Of a DNA stretch of 64,000 nucleotides, positions 7,906 through 16,174 are shown piece by piece; the stretch's first letter is position 1, and each line of letters begins with the position of its first letter. Location: the IMG/VR virus record IMGVR_UViG_3300025636_000001, positions 1-64,000 of that record; one strand, written 5' to 3'. This DNA is from a virus. A model generated the notes under the pieces. It saw only the letters and a list, made by a program, of their open reading frames with translations. It was not told the origin of the DNA and did not search any database. The translations under genes and the position numbers were made by a program.

Positions 7906-8883
7906 ATGTTTAGTACTAAAAATTTATTAATAAATATAAAAGACATACCAAGTTATTGGGTATTTCAATACTATTTAAATATTCCTGAAAAATTAATAGG
8001 TCAAAATATTAAAATAACATCTATATTTAATCCTGGAGAAAGAACTCCAAGTTTTGCTATTTATGTTGATACTAGAACAAGACAGTATAAATTTAAAGAT
8101 TTTTCTACTGGTATTTCAGGTAATAAAACAGATTTAATTCAAAAAATATTTAATTTAAATTATACTCAAGCTGTTAACAAAATTATTCAAGAATACAATG
8201 AATATGTTAAAAGTGGAAATGTTGAATTAATTACTCTTCAAGCAAATGCTAAATGGAAATTTGAAGGTGCTTGTATAAAAGAATGGGATAGTATTGATGC
8301 TGACTATTGGTTATCATTTAGAATTGGTTCTAAAATTTTAAATGAATATAATGTAAAACCCATTGAATATTTTACTATGGTAAAGGAACAGGATGATAAA
8401 GTAGAAGTTGCAAAGTTTAGAAAACCTATGACATATGGTTACTTTAATAAAGACGGAGATCTTATAAAGTTATATCAACCAAAAGACCCTAAACACAAGT
8501 TTTATAATATTAATCCGTATCTGCAAGGTTATGATCAACTTAAATATAATCAACCCTACTTAGTAATATGTTCATCTTTAAAAGATGCAATGTGTTTAAA
8601 AGGTATGGGTTATAATATAGAAGTGATTGCACCTAATAGTGAAAACACGTTAATCAAACCTTATCTAATTGATAATCTAAAGAAAAAATACAAAAAGGTA
8701 ATCACATTATTTGATAATGATGAGGCGGGTTCAAAAGCAATTAAAGCATATGCAAAAGCCTATAATATTCAAGGATGTGCCTTAACTATATGCAAGGATA
8801 TATCAGACGCTATGAAGTTACATGGTTTTGATAAGGTTCATGCAATGCTAAAGCCATTATTAAAAGAAACATTAAATAAATAA
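7906..8883 (+). CDS. DnaG-type primase with TOPRIM domain, no zinc cysteines
   Basis: A 325-residue primase-like protein. The N-terminus (about 1-100) has the CHC2-like layout, with FNPGERTPSF and KFKDFSTG, but none of the zinc-binding cysteines. The TOPRIM domain shows FDNDEAG (269-275) and KDISDAM (297-303), the DxD-type metal sites. The usual first Glu is replaced in ICSSLKDAM (221-229). It should make RNA primers for the DnaB/PolB replisome. The gene starts five bases after the terminator T-run, so expression may need readthrough or a promoter overlapping the terminator. Confidence 0.8.
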   Translation: MFSTKNLLINIKDIPSYWVFQYYLNIPEKLIGQNIKITSIFNPGERTPSFAIYVDTRTRQYKFKDFSTGISGNKTDLIQKIFNLNYTQAVNKIIQEYNEYVKSGNVELITLQANAKWKFEGACIKEWDSIDADYWLSFRIGSKILNEYNVKPIEYFTMVKEQDDKVEVAKFRKPMTYGYFNKDGDLIKLYQPKDPKHKFYNINPYLQGYDQLKYNQPYLVICSSLKDAMCLKGMGYNIEVIAPNSENTLIKPYLIDNLKKKYKKVITLFDNDEAGSKAIKAYAKAYNIQGCALTICKDISDAMKLHGFDKVHAMLKPLLKETLNK

Positions 8884-8885
8884 AT

Positions 8886-8993
8886 ATGATAGAAGCAATA
8901 GGTTGGCTAACAATAGCCGTAGTAGTAATGATAGTTGGAAAGTTTATAGCTAAAAAGTTATGGCCAGAAGACTGGGATAATGATCCATTTTAA
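8886..8993 (+). CDS. 35-residue single-span membrane miniprotein
   Basis: ATG two bases after the primase stop. The product has one hydrophobic helix (residues 5-21, LTIAVVVMIV core), then basic residues and an acidic tail ending WDNDPF. The arrangement predicts one membrane span with a cytoplasmic C-terminus. Function unknown. Spacing and the clear membrane pattern support a real gene. Confidence 0.55.
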   Translation: MIEAIGWLTIAVVVMIVGKFIAKKLWPEDWDNDPF

Positions 8994-9015
8994 TAAAAAA
9001 ATAATTTAAAATAGT

Positions 9016-9429
9016 ATGGCAAATAAAAAATGGTTTATACCCGGCAATGTACCAAGCTCAAAAAATGGGCGTAGATGGACAGGTAAGTATTTTATAGCAA
9101 GTAAAACTGTTATGAACTACCGTAAAAATACAAAAGAGTATTTTCAGAAATATGCTCCTGAGTTCCAAGAAGAACTTAAGAAGTATAAACTTCCTGTTAA
9201 AATTGGTTTTACATTTGTTAGAGGTACACGTCATAAGTTTGATTATATAAATCCTGCACAAACAGTGCAAGATGATATGACATCATATGACTGGATAGAA
9301 GATGATAATGCAGATAATATACTACCAGTATTTTATAATTATACATATGATAAAGAAAATCCAGGTGTGTATATAGAGATTTTAGAAGATAATGAATTAA
9401 AAAAAACAAAGGAAAACAATGGAGAATAA
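9016..9429 (+). CDS. rusA: RusA-like Holliday junction resolvase
   Basis: A 137-residue protein matching the RusA pattern: an N-terminal strand followed by VPSSKNGRR (12-20), a central D76-x2-N79 with QDD at 85-87, and a second acidic pair DD at 96-97. These acidic residues bind the catalytic metal in RusA, which cuts four-way DNA junctions symmetrically. It would resolve branched intermediates made by the Sak4/SSB system before packaging. It overlaps the next gene by 11 bases. Confidence 0.78.
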   Translation: MANKKWFIPGNVPSSKNGRRWTGKYFIASKTVMNYRKNTKEYFQKYAPEFQEELKKYKLPVKIGFTFVRGTRHKFDYINPAQTVQDDMTSYDWIEDDNADNILPVFYNYTYDKENPGVYIEILEDNELKKTKENNGE

Positions 9430-9802
9430 AAATGAAGAAAAAAATAAAGAAAATCTAAAAAGAGCTCTAACTTTAATGAATTGCAAACACTTAGGTGTAG
9501 TTGAAATTACAATTGAGTTTTCAGGAAGTGGTGATTCTGGAGATATTGATGAGATATACTTCAGAACTGAAAAAGATAGTTATGAATATATTGATATGCC
9601 TAATAAAAAAGCAGAAGAAATAATCAGAGATTTTGCTTGGGATATTATTGCTTCTAAGGTTGATACAGTTGGAGACTGGGTTAATAATGAAGGTGGTTAT
9701 GGTCACATCACAATTGATGTAGAAAATAATACATTTAACTTAAATTATTCTCAGAATATAACTGAAGACTATGACTGGTCTGATGAAATGCTGTTTATAT
9801 AA
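9419..9802 (+). CDS. DUF6878-like protein
   Basis: A 127-residue acidic protein. The motifs FSGSGDSGDI (40-49) and WVNNEGGYGHITIDV (about 87-101) match my memory of DUF6878, a family of unknown function that has a GxGDSG turn and a W-nn-G-yG segment. In other genomes I associate such proteins with phage or plasmid cassettes that also encode MoxR/VWA and DUF6915 proteins, as here. The stop overlaps the next ATG (TAATG). Confidence 0.65.
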   Translation: MENKNEEKNKENLKRALTLMNCKHLGVVEITIEFSGSGDSGDIDEIYFRTEKDSYEYIDMPNKKAEEIIRDFAWDIIASKVDTVGDWVNNEGGYGHITIDVENNTFNLNYSQNITEDYDWSDEMLFI

Positions 9803-10149
9803 TGGCTCATCCATCATTACATGCTAAGAGTTCTGTGAGAAAATGGGGTGGTAAAGTTGAAGATTATGTGCACATTCATGATTGGTTTGATGAAACTAAA
9901 TCATGGGTGGGTCATAGTATTCATAGAATGTTCCGCCATCATTCAGAAGGAATTTTTGAAGCAGAAAGATTATTTGGAAATAGTTTTACTAACTCGGATG
10001 GTAAAACAGTATACACAAGATATGTTGGAGAACAACATGTAAAAGAAGATTGTAATAATTATATACCTTCTGCAAAAGAATGGTTGACTCACATAAATCG
10101 TGAAAAAAAACCACATTGGATGTCTAAAACTTTAAAAATAGAAGATTAA
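9802..10149 (+). CDS. DUF6915-like protein
   Basis: A 115-residue protein with the characteristic His-rich pattern SSVRKWGG (10-17), IHDWFDE (25-31), RMFRHHSEGIFEAE (42-55) and GEQHVKED (76-83). I recognise this as the DUF6915 family of phage, plasmid and bacterial genomes. The several invariant His and acidic residues suggest a metal site, but no activity is known to me. It sits between the DUF6878-like gene and the VWA/MoxR pair. Confidence 0.75.
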   Translation: MAHPSLHAKSSVRKWGGKVEDYVHIHDWFDETKSWVGHSIHRMFRHHSEGIFEAERLFGNSFTNSDGKTVYTRYVGEQHVKEDCNNYIPSAKEWLTHINREKKPHWMSKTLKIED

Positions 10150-10578
10150 ATGAATAGTTTAAACATAAAAGATTATAAATCTTTAAATGAAATATTGTCT
10201 TCATCAGTAAAAGAAGATGTAAACATAGGATTGGAAAATTTAAAAAATTTAAATCTAGATCCTATTTATATATTGTTTTTTGCTAAGGATTCTAATAAAT
10301 CTACAAGAGAAAAAATAATTGAATCACACAGTGATATATTTAGTAATGATGGGTTTGATATTTTTAAACAGGAAATATCATCAATGTATAGATCAAATAC
10401 AAGCATAACAAATTTAAGTTGGCAGAATTTCTATAACTTTATCATTCAGTACCGTAAAGATGATGATGATGTTAAAACATTATTTGAATACTTATTTGAC
10501 AAGGAGATAAAAGGAACAATAGAAGAGGTAACTGATTATAAATTTAATTATGATATAAACATGAAGTTAAAATGGTAA
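10150..10578 (+). CDS. unknown helical protein upstream of the VWA gene
   Basis: A 142-residue protein, mostly helical, rich in Asn, Lys and Asp, without motifs. Its ATG abuts the stop of the DUF6915-like gene, and it overlaps the VWA gene by seven bases, so the three are translationally linked. Repeated Leu-Asn patterns in residues 20-45 could be a helical-repeat start, but this is weak. Confidence 0.7.
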   Translation: MNSLNIKDYKSLNEILSSSVKEDVNIGLENLKNLNLDPIYILFFAKDSNKSTREKIIESHSDIFSNDGFDIFKQEISSMYRSNTSITNLSWQNFYNFIIQYRKDDDDVKTLFEYLFDKEIKGTIEEVTDYKFNYDINMKLKW

Positions 10579-11735
10579 AAACAGCAGATCAACTTGCAAA
10601 AGCAAGTAAAACATTAATACTTGAAGAGCCCTTTTACGGGCTCTTTTTAGTTGGTCTTAATAAGACTTTTAGAAAAGACATACCAACCGCTGGTGTAAGC
10701 AAGCATGGTATAGGTGTACAGTTGGCAGTTAATCCTGATTTCTTTGATAACCTGAGTTTAGAGCACAGAGTTGGATTAGTTAAGCATGAGATATTGCATA
10801 TAAGCTTTGGTCACTTAATAATGCGTGATATATACAGTGACAAAAAGTTATTTAATATTGCTGCAGATTTAGAGATAAACCAATACATAGATTCAAGTTA
10901 CTTACCTGAAGGTGGCATTACAATGGATTCATTTCCAGAACTAAAACTACCAGTAAAAGCGGGTACTAAAGTCTATTATGATTTACTGTCAGAAGCTAAA
11001 GATGATGGGACATCTCCATCTCTTGACTCTATGCTTAATGATACTGAAGGAGATAGTCCTTATGATGCTCACGCTACATGGGATGAATTTGATGAACTTT
11101 CTGAAGCTGATAAAAAGCTTATAGAAAAACAAATAGAGCATCAACTTAAAGAAGTTGCAGAACAAACTGAGAAAAGACAAGGTACTATTCCTGGAGAATT
11201 AGGTGAGATAATATCTAGGTTGCGTCATGTTGAACCAGCAAAGTTTGATTGGAAAGCTTATTTAAGACGTTTTGTAGGTAATTCTTCTGTTGTATATACA
11301 AAGAAGCTAAGAAGAAAGTATAATAAGCGTTATATAGCAAATCCCGGTCTTAAAATTAAGTTTAAGAATCATATTCTTGTTGGTGTTGACACTTCTGGTT
11401 CTGTATCAAGCAGTGAACTGGTAGAATTTATGAATGAAATAAATCACATGCATAAAACCGGTCATAAAATTACAGTAGCACAGTGTGATACAAGATTAAA
11501 TTCTGTAGAAGACTTTAATCCAAAAAAAGATTGGAACATTAAAGGTAGAGGAGGTACATCTTTTCAACCTGTTGTAGATCACTACAATGAGTACGGGCGT
11601 TATACAGCCCTTATATATTTAACAGATGGTGAAGCATATAATCCAGACAACTGCCCTAAAAATACTCTTTGGGTATTAAGCAGCAGGTCTCATATGAATA
11701 ACGATTTACCAGGAAAAGTAATAAAATTAAATTAA
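10572..11735 (+). CDS. VWA-like protein with N-terminal metallopeptidase-type domain (DUF2201 type)
   Basis: A 387-residue protein of two parts. The N-terminal domain carries HEILHISFGH (72-81), a zinc site of the HExxH form with a further His at 81. The C-terminal von Willebrand factor A domain has a complete MIDAS: DTSGS (273-277), a Thr in GGTSF (327-331) and TDG (351-353). This matches the DUF2201 architecture, the usual partner of MoxR ATPases, and the MoxR gene follows 12 bases later. Together they probably act as a metal-dependent chaperone or remodelling pair. A terminator-like hairpin lies within codons 18-26. Confidence 0.85.
   Translation: MVKTADQLAKASKTLILEEPFYGLFLVGLNKTFRKDIPTAGVSKHGIGVQLAVNPDFFDNLSLEHRVGLVKHEILHISFGHLIMRDIYSDKKLFNIAADLEINQYIDSSYLPEGGITMDSFPELKLPVKAGTKVYYDLLSEAKDDGTSPSLDSMLNDTEGDSPYDAHATWDEFDELSEADKKLIEKQIEHQLKEVAEQTEKRQGTIPGELGEIISRLRHVEPAKFDWKAYLRRFVGNSSVVYTKKLRRKYNKRYIANPGLKIKFKNHILVGVDTSGSVSSSELVEFMNEINHMHKTGHKITVAQCDTRLNSVEDFNPKKDWNIKGRGGTSFQPVVDHYNEYGRYTALIYLTDGEAYNPDNCPKNTLWVLSSRSHMNNDLPGKVIKLN
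10624..10648 (+). terminator. terminator-like hairpin inside the VWA coding sequence
   Basis: AAGAGCCC (10624-10631), loop TTTTAC, GGGCTCTT (10638-10645), running into five T. The stem is perfect and has the full form of an intrinsic terminator, yet it encodes conserved residues (EEPFYGLF) near the N-terminus of the VWA protein. Ribosomes translating the start would mask it, so it could act as an attenuator that stops untranslated transcripts. Confidence 0.6.
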
Positions 11736-11747
11736 TAAAAAACAATT

Positions 11748-13001
11748 ATGGCACAAGTAAATTTAAACATTGATGAAGTAAAAGATTTTGTAAATCACAT
11801 CATCACAAACAATCGTAAGATACAAGCAGAAGGTAAAAATCCAGTAGCAATTGAAGTTGTTGGTGAATCAGGTATCGGTAAAACATCTACTATTATAGAA
11901 TTAGCAAAAGAAAATAATTTAAACTTTGTTAAGTTAAACTTAGCTCAGATAGAAGAGCTTGGTGACTTAGTTGGTTTCCCTGTACGTCAATTTCAGATGT
12001 ATACAGAAAAAACAGTTAAGAAAGTAAATGATTTAAACTATACAGCAAAAGCAGGTGCTGATCTTGCAAAACTAGGAGGCACAGTGACTAAGAAAGTTGG
12101 TCAATGGGTTGATGAGTTAGCAGTTGATGCATATCTAAAGAACGGATATAAAATGACTGGTAAAAACAGAATGTCTTATGCAGCACCAGAATGGATTGCT
12201 GATGTAAAAGAAGGTGGTATTTTATTATTGGATGACTGGAACCGTGCTGATGTGAGATTTATTCAGGCAGTTATGGAATTAATTGATCGTCAGACTTATA
12301 TTTCATGGTCTCTTCCAAAAGATTGGCATATTATATTGACAGCAAACCCGGATAACGGTGATTATATGGTAAACAGTATTGACAGTGCACAAAAGACACG
12401 TTATATTACTGCTAACTTAAAGTTTGATGTTAATGTATGGGCTCGTTGGGCAGAAGAAGCTGGTATAGATACAAGATGTATTAACTTTTTGTTATTACAC
12501 CCTGAGTTAGTAACACAAGAAACTAACTCAAGATCTATTACTACATTCTTTAACTCTATTTCAAGCTTTGACAATTTTGAAGATAACCTTAGTATGATCC
12601 AAATGATTGGTGAAGGTTCTGTAGGTGATGCATTTGCATCTATGTTTACAACTTTTATTAATAACAAACTGGACAAACTGGTAACACCTAAAGATTTATT
12701 GGCTCATGATAATGAATCATATATTCTTGGTGAACTAAGAGGTTGTGTTGGAAAAGATGATGCTTACCGTGCAGATATTGCATCTACACTTGCAACACGT
12801 TTGGCTAACTATGCTGTTGTATATTCTAAAGACAATACAATTACTCAGAAGATCACTGATAGATTAATAGCTCTTTGTACAAAAGACTATTTCACTAATG
12901 ATCTTAAGTATTTGATTGTACGTACAATATTTAATGGCAACAAAGCTAAGTTTAACAAAATGATGATGAATGCTGATATCATCAAAATGACAATGAAGTA
13001 A
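11748..13001 (+). CDS. MoxR-family AAA+ ATPase
   Basis: A 417-residue AAA+ protein. Walker A GESGIGKT at 39-46, Walker B GGILLLDDWNRA (156-167), where the usual DE becomes DD, and sensor 1 TANPD at 198-202. The WNRA after Walker B is the MoxR hallmark. About residues 85-145 form a long insertion between the first strands. MoxR proteins act with VWA proteins, here encoded just upstream, to insert cofactors or remodel complexes. The target in this phage is unknown. Confidence 0.85.
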   Translation: MAQVNLNIDEVKDFVNHIITNNRKIQAEGKNPVAIEVVGESGIGKTSTIIELAKENNLNFVKLNLAQIEELGDLVGFPVRQFQMYTEKTVKKVNDLNYTAKAGADLAKLGGTVTKKVGQWVDELAVDAYLKNGYKMTGKNRMSYAAPEWIADVKEGGILLLDDWNRADVRFIQAVMELIDRQTYISWSLPKDWHIILTANPDNGDYMVNSIDSAQKTRYITANLKFDVNVWARWAEEAGIDTRCINFLLLHPELVTQETNSRSITTFFNSISSFDNFEDNLSMIQMIGEGSVGDAFASMFTTFINNKLDKLVTPKDLLAHDNESYILGELRGCVGKDDAYRADIASTLATRLANYAVVYSKDNTITQKITDRLIALCTKDYFTNDLKYLIVRTIFNGNKAKFNKMMMNADIIKMTMK

Positions 13002-13002
13002 A

Positions 13003-14022
13003 ATGGCAACAAAATCAGTATATCAAGATTTTGATACTGATGCATTGACACACTTTGGATTGGATAGTGCCCCATTATATGGGGTGCTAACCTCTTCAGG
13101 TGTTGAAGATGTATTAGCTACTCAAGATGAAACAACGTATGACAATATAGTCAGACTGTTATCTGTACCAACAGAAACAGATCAGACATTTATAAACAAA
13201 AAGAAAGCTTTCATATTACCCAGATGTAATGTATCACAAGATAGATTGAAAGCAGCTTTAAAAGAGCATAAGATCACAGTAACTAATGATTATACATTGG
13301 CTGATCTTATAATTGGACATGATGAAATATTTGGTAAGTTCCAAAACGGTCTGAATATACCTAGTACGTATATGGCCGGTAAATTATGGAATATGGAAGC
13401 TATATCTTCTACCAATGGGTCTATACTAGATGTGGATAACCATAATAATCATGTTATAGTAACAGAAAAGGTTACAGATAAAGTTAGATATTATAGTTTA
13501 GATGTTGAAGAGAGTCTTTATGATGAGTGGATGCTTACAGGTATGGCAATTAACTTAGCACATAAAATTGATACAACATCTGTTTCTGTAGTTGATGCTG
13601 AAACAGTACTTCATTCTTCTGCAAATAAAATTGTATTAGATGAAGAAATGTTAGAGTTATTAGTTTCTCAATTGAATTCTTATGACAGTGCAGATCATGA
13701 TTTAGCATCAAAGATAATTCCAACTATTGATTATACTAAGAACATACATTTATTATGGGAGTTTGCTCAAAAAGCTTACAGTAATATGTATAAGTTCAAT
13801 AGAAATAAAGATATTCAATATTGGATGGATCAATCAAACTTCAACAAATTATCACGTAATACAGCTGAAGATATGATATTAATGTTGGAGAAAGAAGATA
13901 AGCTTTCAAAAATTACATTCAGATACTTTGAGCCTATATGTAGAAAAGACATACAGATTTATAACAGGAATCTGTATACGTTTAAAGTTAATGTAAAAAA
14001 AGAATATTTAAAATATTTATAA
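13003..14022 (+). CDS. MoxR/VWA-cassette protein A, unknown
   Basis: A 339-residue protein starting one base after the MoxR stop. No catalytic motif is visible. The N-terminal half is mixed alpha/beta and the C-terminal half (from about 205) helical. Several short stretches can be matched by eye with the next gene: an RLKAALKEHK/DLLKEKYDI-type region, followed by an acidic helix block and a Tyr-rich segment. The two may therefore be diverged tandem duplicates. It is probably the client or adaptor of the MoxR/VWA pair, by position only. Confidence 0.7.
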   Translation: MATKSVYQDFDTDALTHFGLDSAPLYGVLTSSGVEDVLATQDETTYDNIVRLLSVPTETDQTFINKKKAFILPRCNVSQDRLKAALKEHKITVTNDYTLADLIIGHDEIFGKFQNGLNIPSTYMAGKLWNMEAISSTNGSILDVDNHNNHVIVTEKVTDKVRYYSLDVEESLYDEWMLTGMAINLAHKIDTTSVSVVDAETVLHSSANKIVLDEEMLELLVSQLNSYDSADHDLASKIIPTIDYTKNIHLLWEFAQKAYSNMYKFNRNKDIQYWMDQSNFNKLSRNTAEDMILMLEKEDKLSKITFRYFEPICRKDIQIYNRNLYTFKVNVKKEYLKYL

Positions 14023-14023
14023 G

Positions 14024-15124
14024 ATGAAGAAAATATATAATTATCACTTTAGAAATGGATCAGGTGCTATATTTGACAGTTTTGATATGTATCTGTCATA
14101 TTTTGCAGGTACAGGCCAGTTTGATATTAAAGGTATAAATATTAGTAAAGTTAATACTGTAGATATACAAAGTAAGTCTTTCTATAGATATCCTAAATTA
14201 GATTTACCACGTATGAAGGTAGATTTATTAAAGGAGAAGTATGACATTTCTATTACCAGAAATAAAGATACAGCGGATTATAAGGTTGTATCATCTAAGT
14301 ATCTTAATAACTTAGCAACATATTCTTGGGAGTCATTATATTTAGTTAGTGATGTAATTAAAAGTTATAAAGCTAAAGGTGCTGGGGTTGTGGATGCTGA
14401 TACTTTAAATAATTTTATATCAGAGCTTGAGCTTTATAATCAAGATGATCTTGTTTCTATTAAAGCTCAGTACGGTTACAATCAAATAAATATGGATAGC
14501 TGTTATCCTGAAAGAACACATTACAATCATTATTATTTAGATAAAGAAGGTTATGATGAGATTGTAGGAATAACATCTTCAAGTAATGTTATATTAGATT
14601 CAAACCTTAATGAAATAATTTATGAGGGTTTGCATATATTAACTCAGGAGGAGTATTCTAACGCAAGAAAAATGATTAAGTCTGATGATTTAGAAAACAG
14701 GGCTTTAGCTTTAGAGTTACTTTCAAATTGTAACTTAACTAAGTCATTTGACTATGTATCATTGTTATATTATTTTTACTATGATTACTTAAAAGATGCA
14801 AGAAACTGGAATAGTGTTAATGTGAAAACTTTGAAAGCAAGTTTGAAAGAGTTTTCACCATACACACAGACTAGATCCGGTCATTACTATAATACATACC
14901 TAATGAAGTTGATAGAGGCAGATCATTTTAGTGAGTTTGCTTTTAAAGAGTGCGCTAGATATGCTTTTCATAATGTAGTTAAATCTCATATGGGTTTATC
15001 TGATGATAGCGTGTTTACTATAAACTTAGATGCCATTAAGGTTAATCCAAAGTATATAGATAAACTAAAAAGAGAAGCAAGTTTTTTTAACACAGAGTTA
15101 GAAGAACAATTAATAACAATTTAA
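14024..15124 (+). CDS. MoxR/VWA-cassette protein B, unknown
   Basis: A 366-residue, Tyr- and Asn-rich protein starting one base after the stop of the preceding gene. No known domain. Its C-terminal helical region (about 210-320: EEYSNARKMI, ALELLSNCNL, YYFYYDYL) resembles the corresponding part of the preceding protein in pattern. The gene is followed by a two-stem RNA structure, which probably ends this unit. Function unknown. Confidence 0.7.
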   Translation: MKKIYNYHFRNGSGAIFDSFDMYLSYFAGTGQFDIKGINISKVNTVDIQSKSFYRYPKLDLPRMKVDLLKEKYDISITRNKDTADYKVVSSKYLNNLATYSWESLYLVSDVIKSYKAKGAGVVDADTLNNFISELELYNQDDLVSIKAQYGYNQINMDSCYPERTHYNHYYLDKEGYDEIVGITSSSNVILDSNLNEIIYEGLHILTQEEYSNARKMIKSDDLENRALALELLSNCNLTKSFDYVSLLYYFYYDYLKDARNWNSVNVKTLKASLKEFSPYTQTRSGHYYNTYLMKLIEADHFSEFAFKECARYAFHNVVKSHMGLSDDSVFTINLDAIKVNPKYIDKLKREASFFNTELEEQLITI

Positions 15125-15180
15125 GGAGAATATTGCCATAATCGTGGAGGGCCCTTATGGGTCCTCTCTCCTTATTTTTA
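15122..15180 (+). terminator. two-stem hairpin / terminator after the MoxR cassette
   Basis: The inner stem GAGGGCCC (15147-15154), loop TTAT, GGGTCCTC (15159-15166) is enclosed by an outer stem TAAGGAGA (15122-15129) with TCTCCTTA (15167-15174). It is followed by a weak T-tract (ATTTTTA). It overlaps the stop codon of the preceding gene. The weak T-run leaves open that it is a processing or stability element rather than a simple terminator. Confidence 0.7.
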
Positions 15181-15189
15181 AAACAAATT

Positions 15190-16173
15190 ATGATAGATAC
15201 ACAAAAAGAAGAAGAGTTTTATTCTAAAGACTTTTCATTTAGCTATTCTTCATTGAATAGATTATTATTTTCCCCGTCCCTGTTTTACAAGGACTATATA
15301 TTAAAAGACAGAGAAGTCAAAACAGATAAGTATCTTGTTGAAGGAAAGCTTGTACACTGTTTGGTATTTGAACCAGAGCATGTTAATGATAAGTTTAATG
15401 TTGTCCCTGGTAGTGCACCATCAGATAATGTAAGAAAGATATTCAAACATTTATCTACTGTTACAGACTCAGAGACTCTTGGAGGTATTGATAACACAAT
15501 CATACTTGACACTTTAAAAGAGTTTAATTTGTACCAGTCACTTAAACTGGATGATGCTAGAATAGCAAAGATTAAAGTTGATGACTATGAGCCTTATTGG
15601 AAGTTTCTTTTAAACACTAACGTTGATGTGATTGATCAAGATACTCTTGCTAAATGCACAGAGTACGCTGAAATAATTAAAAGCAATAAAGATGTAATGA
15701 GTCTTTTTAGTAAAGCAGCAACTGAATTTGATTTAGATCCTATTCAGACATATGCTGAGAAACCTTTGTCTTGTGATTTAATTGATAAACCTTTTGGTTT
15801 AAAAGGTATTATTGATTTCTATAAAGTTGATGCTGATGAAAAACTGGTCACAATTTGTGACCTCAAGACAACCAGTAAGTCTATATCAGACTTCAGAGAG
15901 ACTATAGATTTCTATAAATATTGGTTACAAGCAGCTATTTATTGTAAATTAGTCTATGAAAATTTAGATGAGTCAGAGAAAGATTACTCAATTATTTATA
16001 AGTTTGCTGTGATAGATAGTTACAAGCAAGTTTATGTATTTGATGTATCTTCTGAGACATTATCAATATGGACTGAGGGTTTAAGGGATGTTCTTACTGT
16101 TGCAGAATACCACTACAAAGAGAGAAACTACACTTTGCCTTATGAATTCTTAGCTAAAAAAGTTATATTATAG
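15190..16173 (+). CDS. PD-(D/E)XK nuclease, RecB/exonuclease-like
   Basis: A 327-residue protein counted from the ATG at 15190. An in-frame ATG at 15157 lies within the hairpin loop/arm and would add a hydrophobic, non-conserved leader, so I reject it. Motifs: EGKLVH at 51-56, GIIDFY with the first catalytic Asp at 209, DLKTT (224-228) giving D224 and K226, and a Gln helix WLQAAIY (245-251). This is the RecB/Cas4/exonuclease VIII pattern. It would digest DNA ends for recombination or degrade host DNA. Confidence 0.83.
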   Translation: MIDTQKEEEFYSKDFSFSYSSLNRLLFSPSLFYKDYILKDREVKTDKYLVEGKLVHCLVFEPEHVNDKFNVVPGSAPSDNVRKIFKHLSTVTDSETLGGIDNTIILDTLKEFNLYQSLKLDDARIAKIKVDDYEPYWKFLLNTNVDVIDQDTLAKCTEYAEIIKSNKDVMSLFSKAATEFDLDPIQTYAEKPLSCDLIDKPFGLKGIIDFYKVDADEKLVTICDLKTTSKSISDFRETIDFYKYWLQAAIYCKLVYENLDESEKDYSIIYKFAVIDSYKQVYVFDVSSETLSIWTEGLRDVLTVAEYHYKERNYTLPYEFLAKKVIL

Positions 16174-16174
16174 T

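Noticed and set aside
12401-12676. 91-codon minus-strand frame inside the MoxR gene
   Set aside because: Antisense to conserved MoxR codons; no promoter or terminator on that strand.
15157-15189. Longer start for the PD-(D/E)XK nuclease
   Set aside because: The extra 11 codons lie in the hairpin terminator and give a hydrophobic leader unlike the family; ATG at 15190 is preferred.
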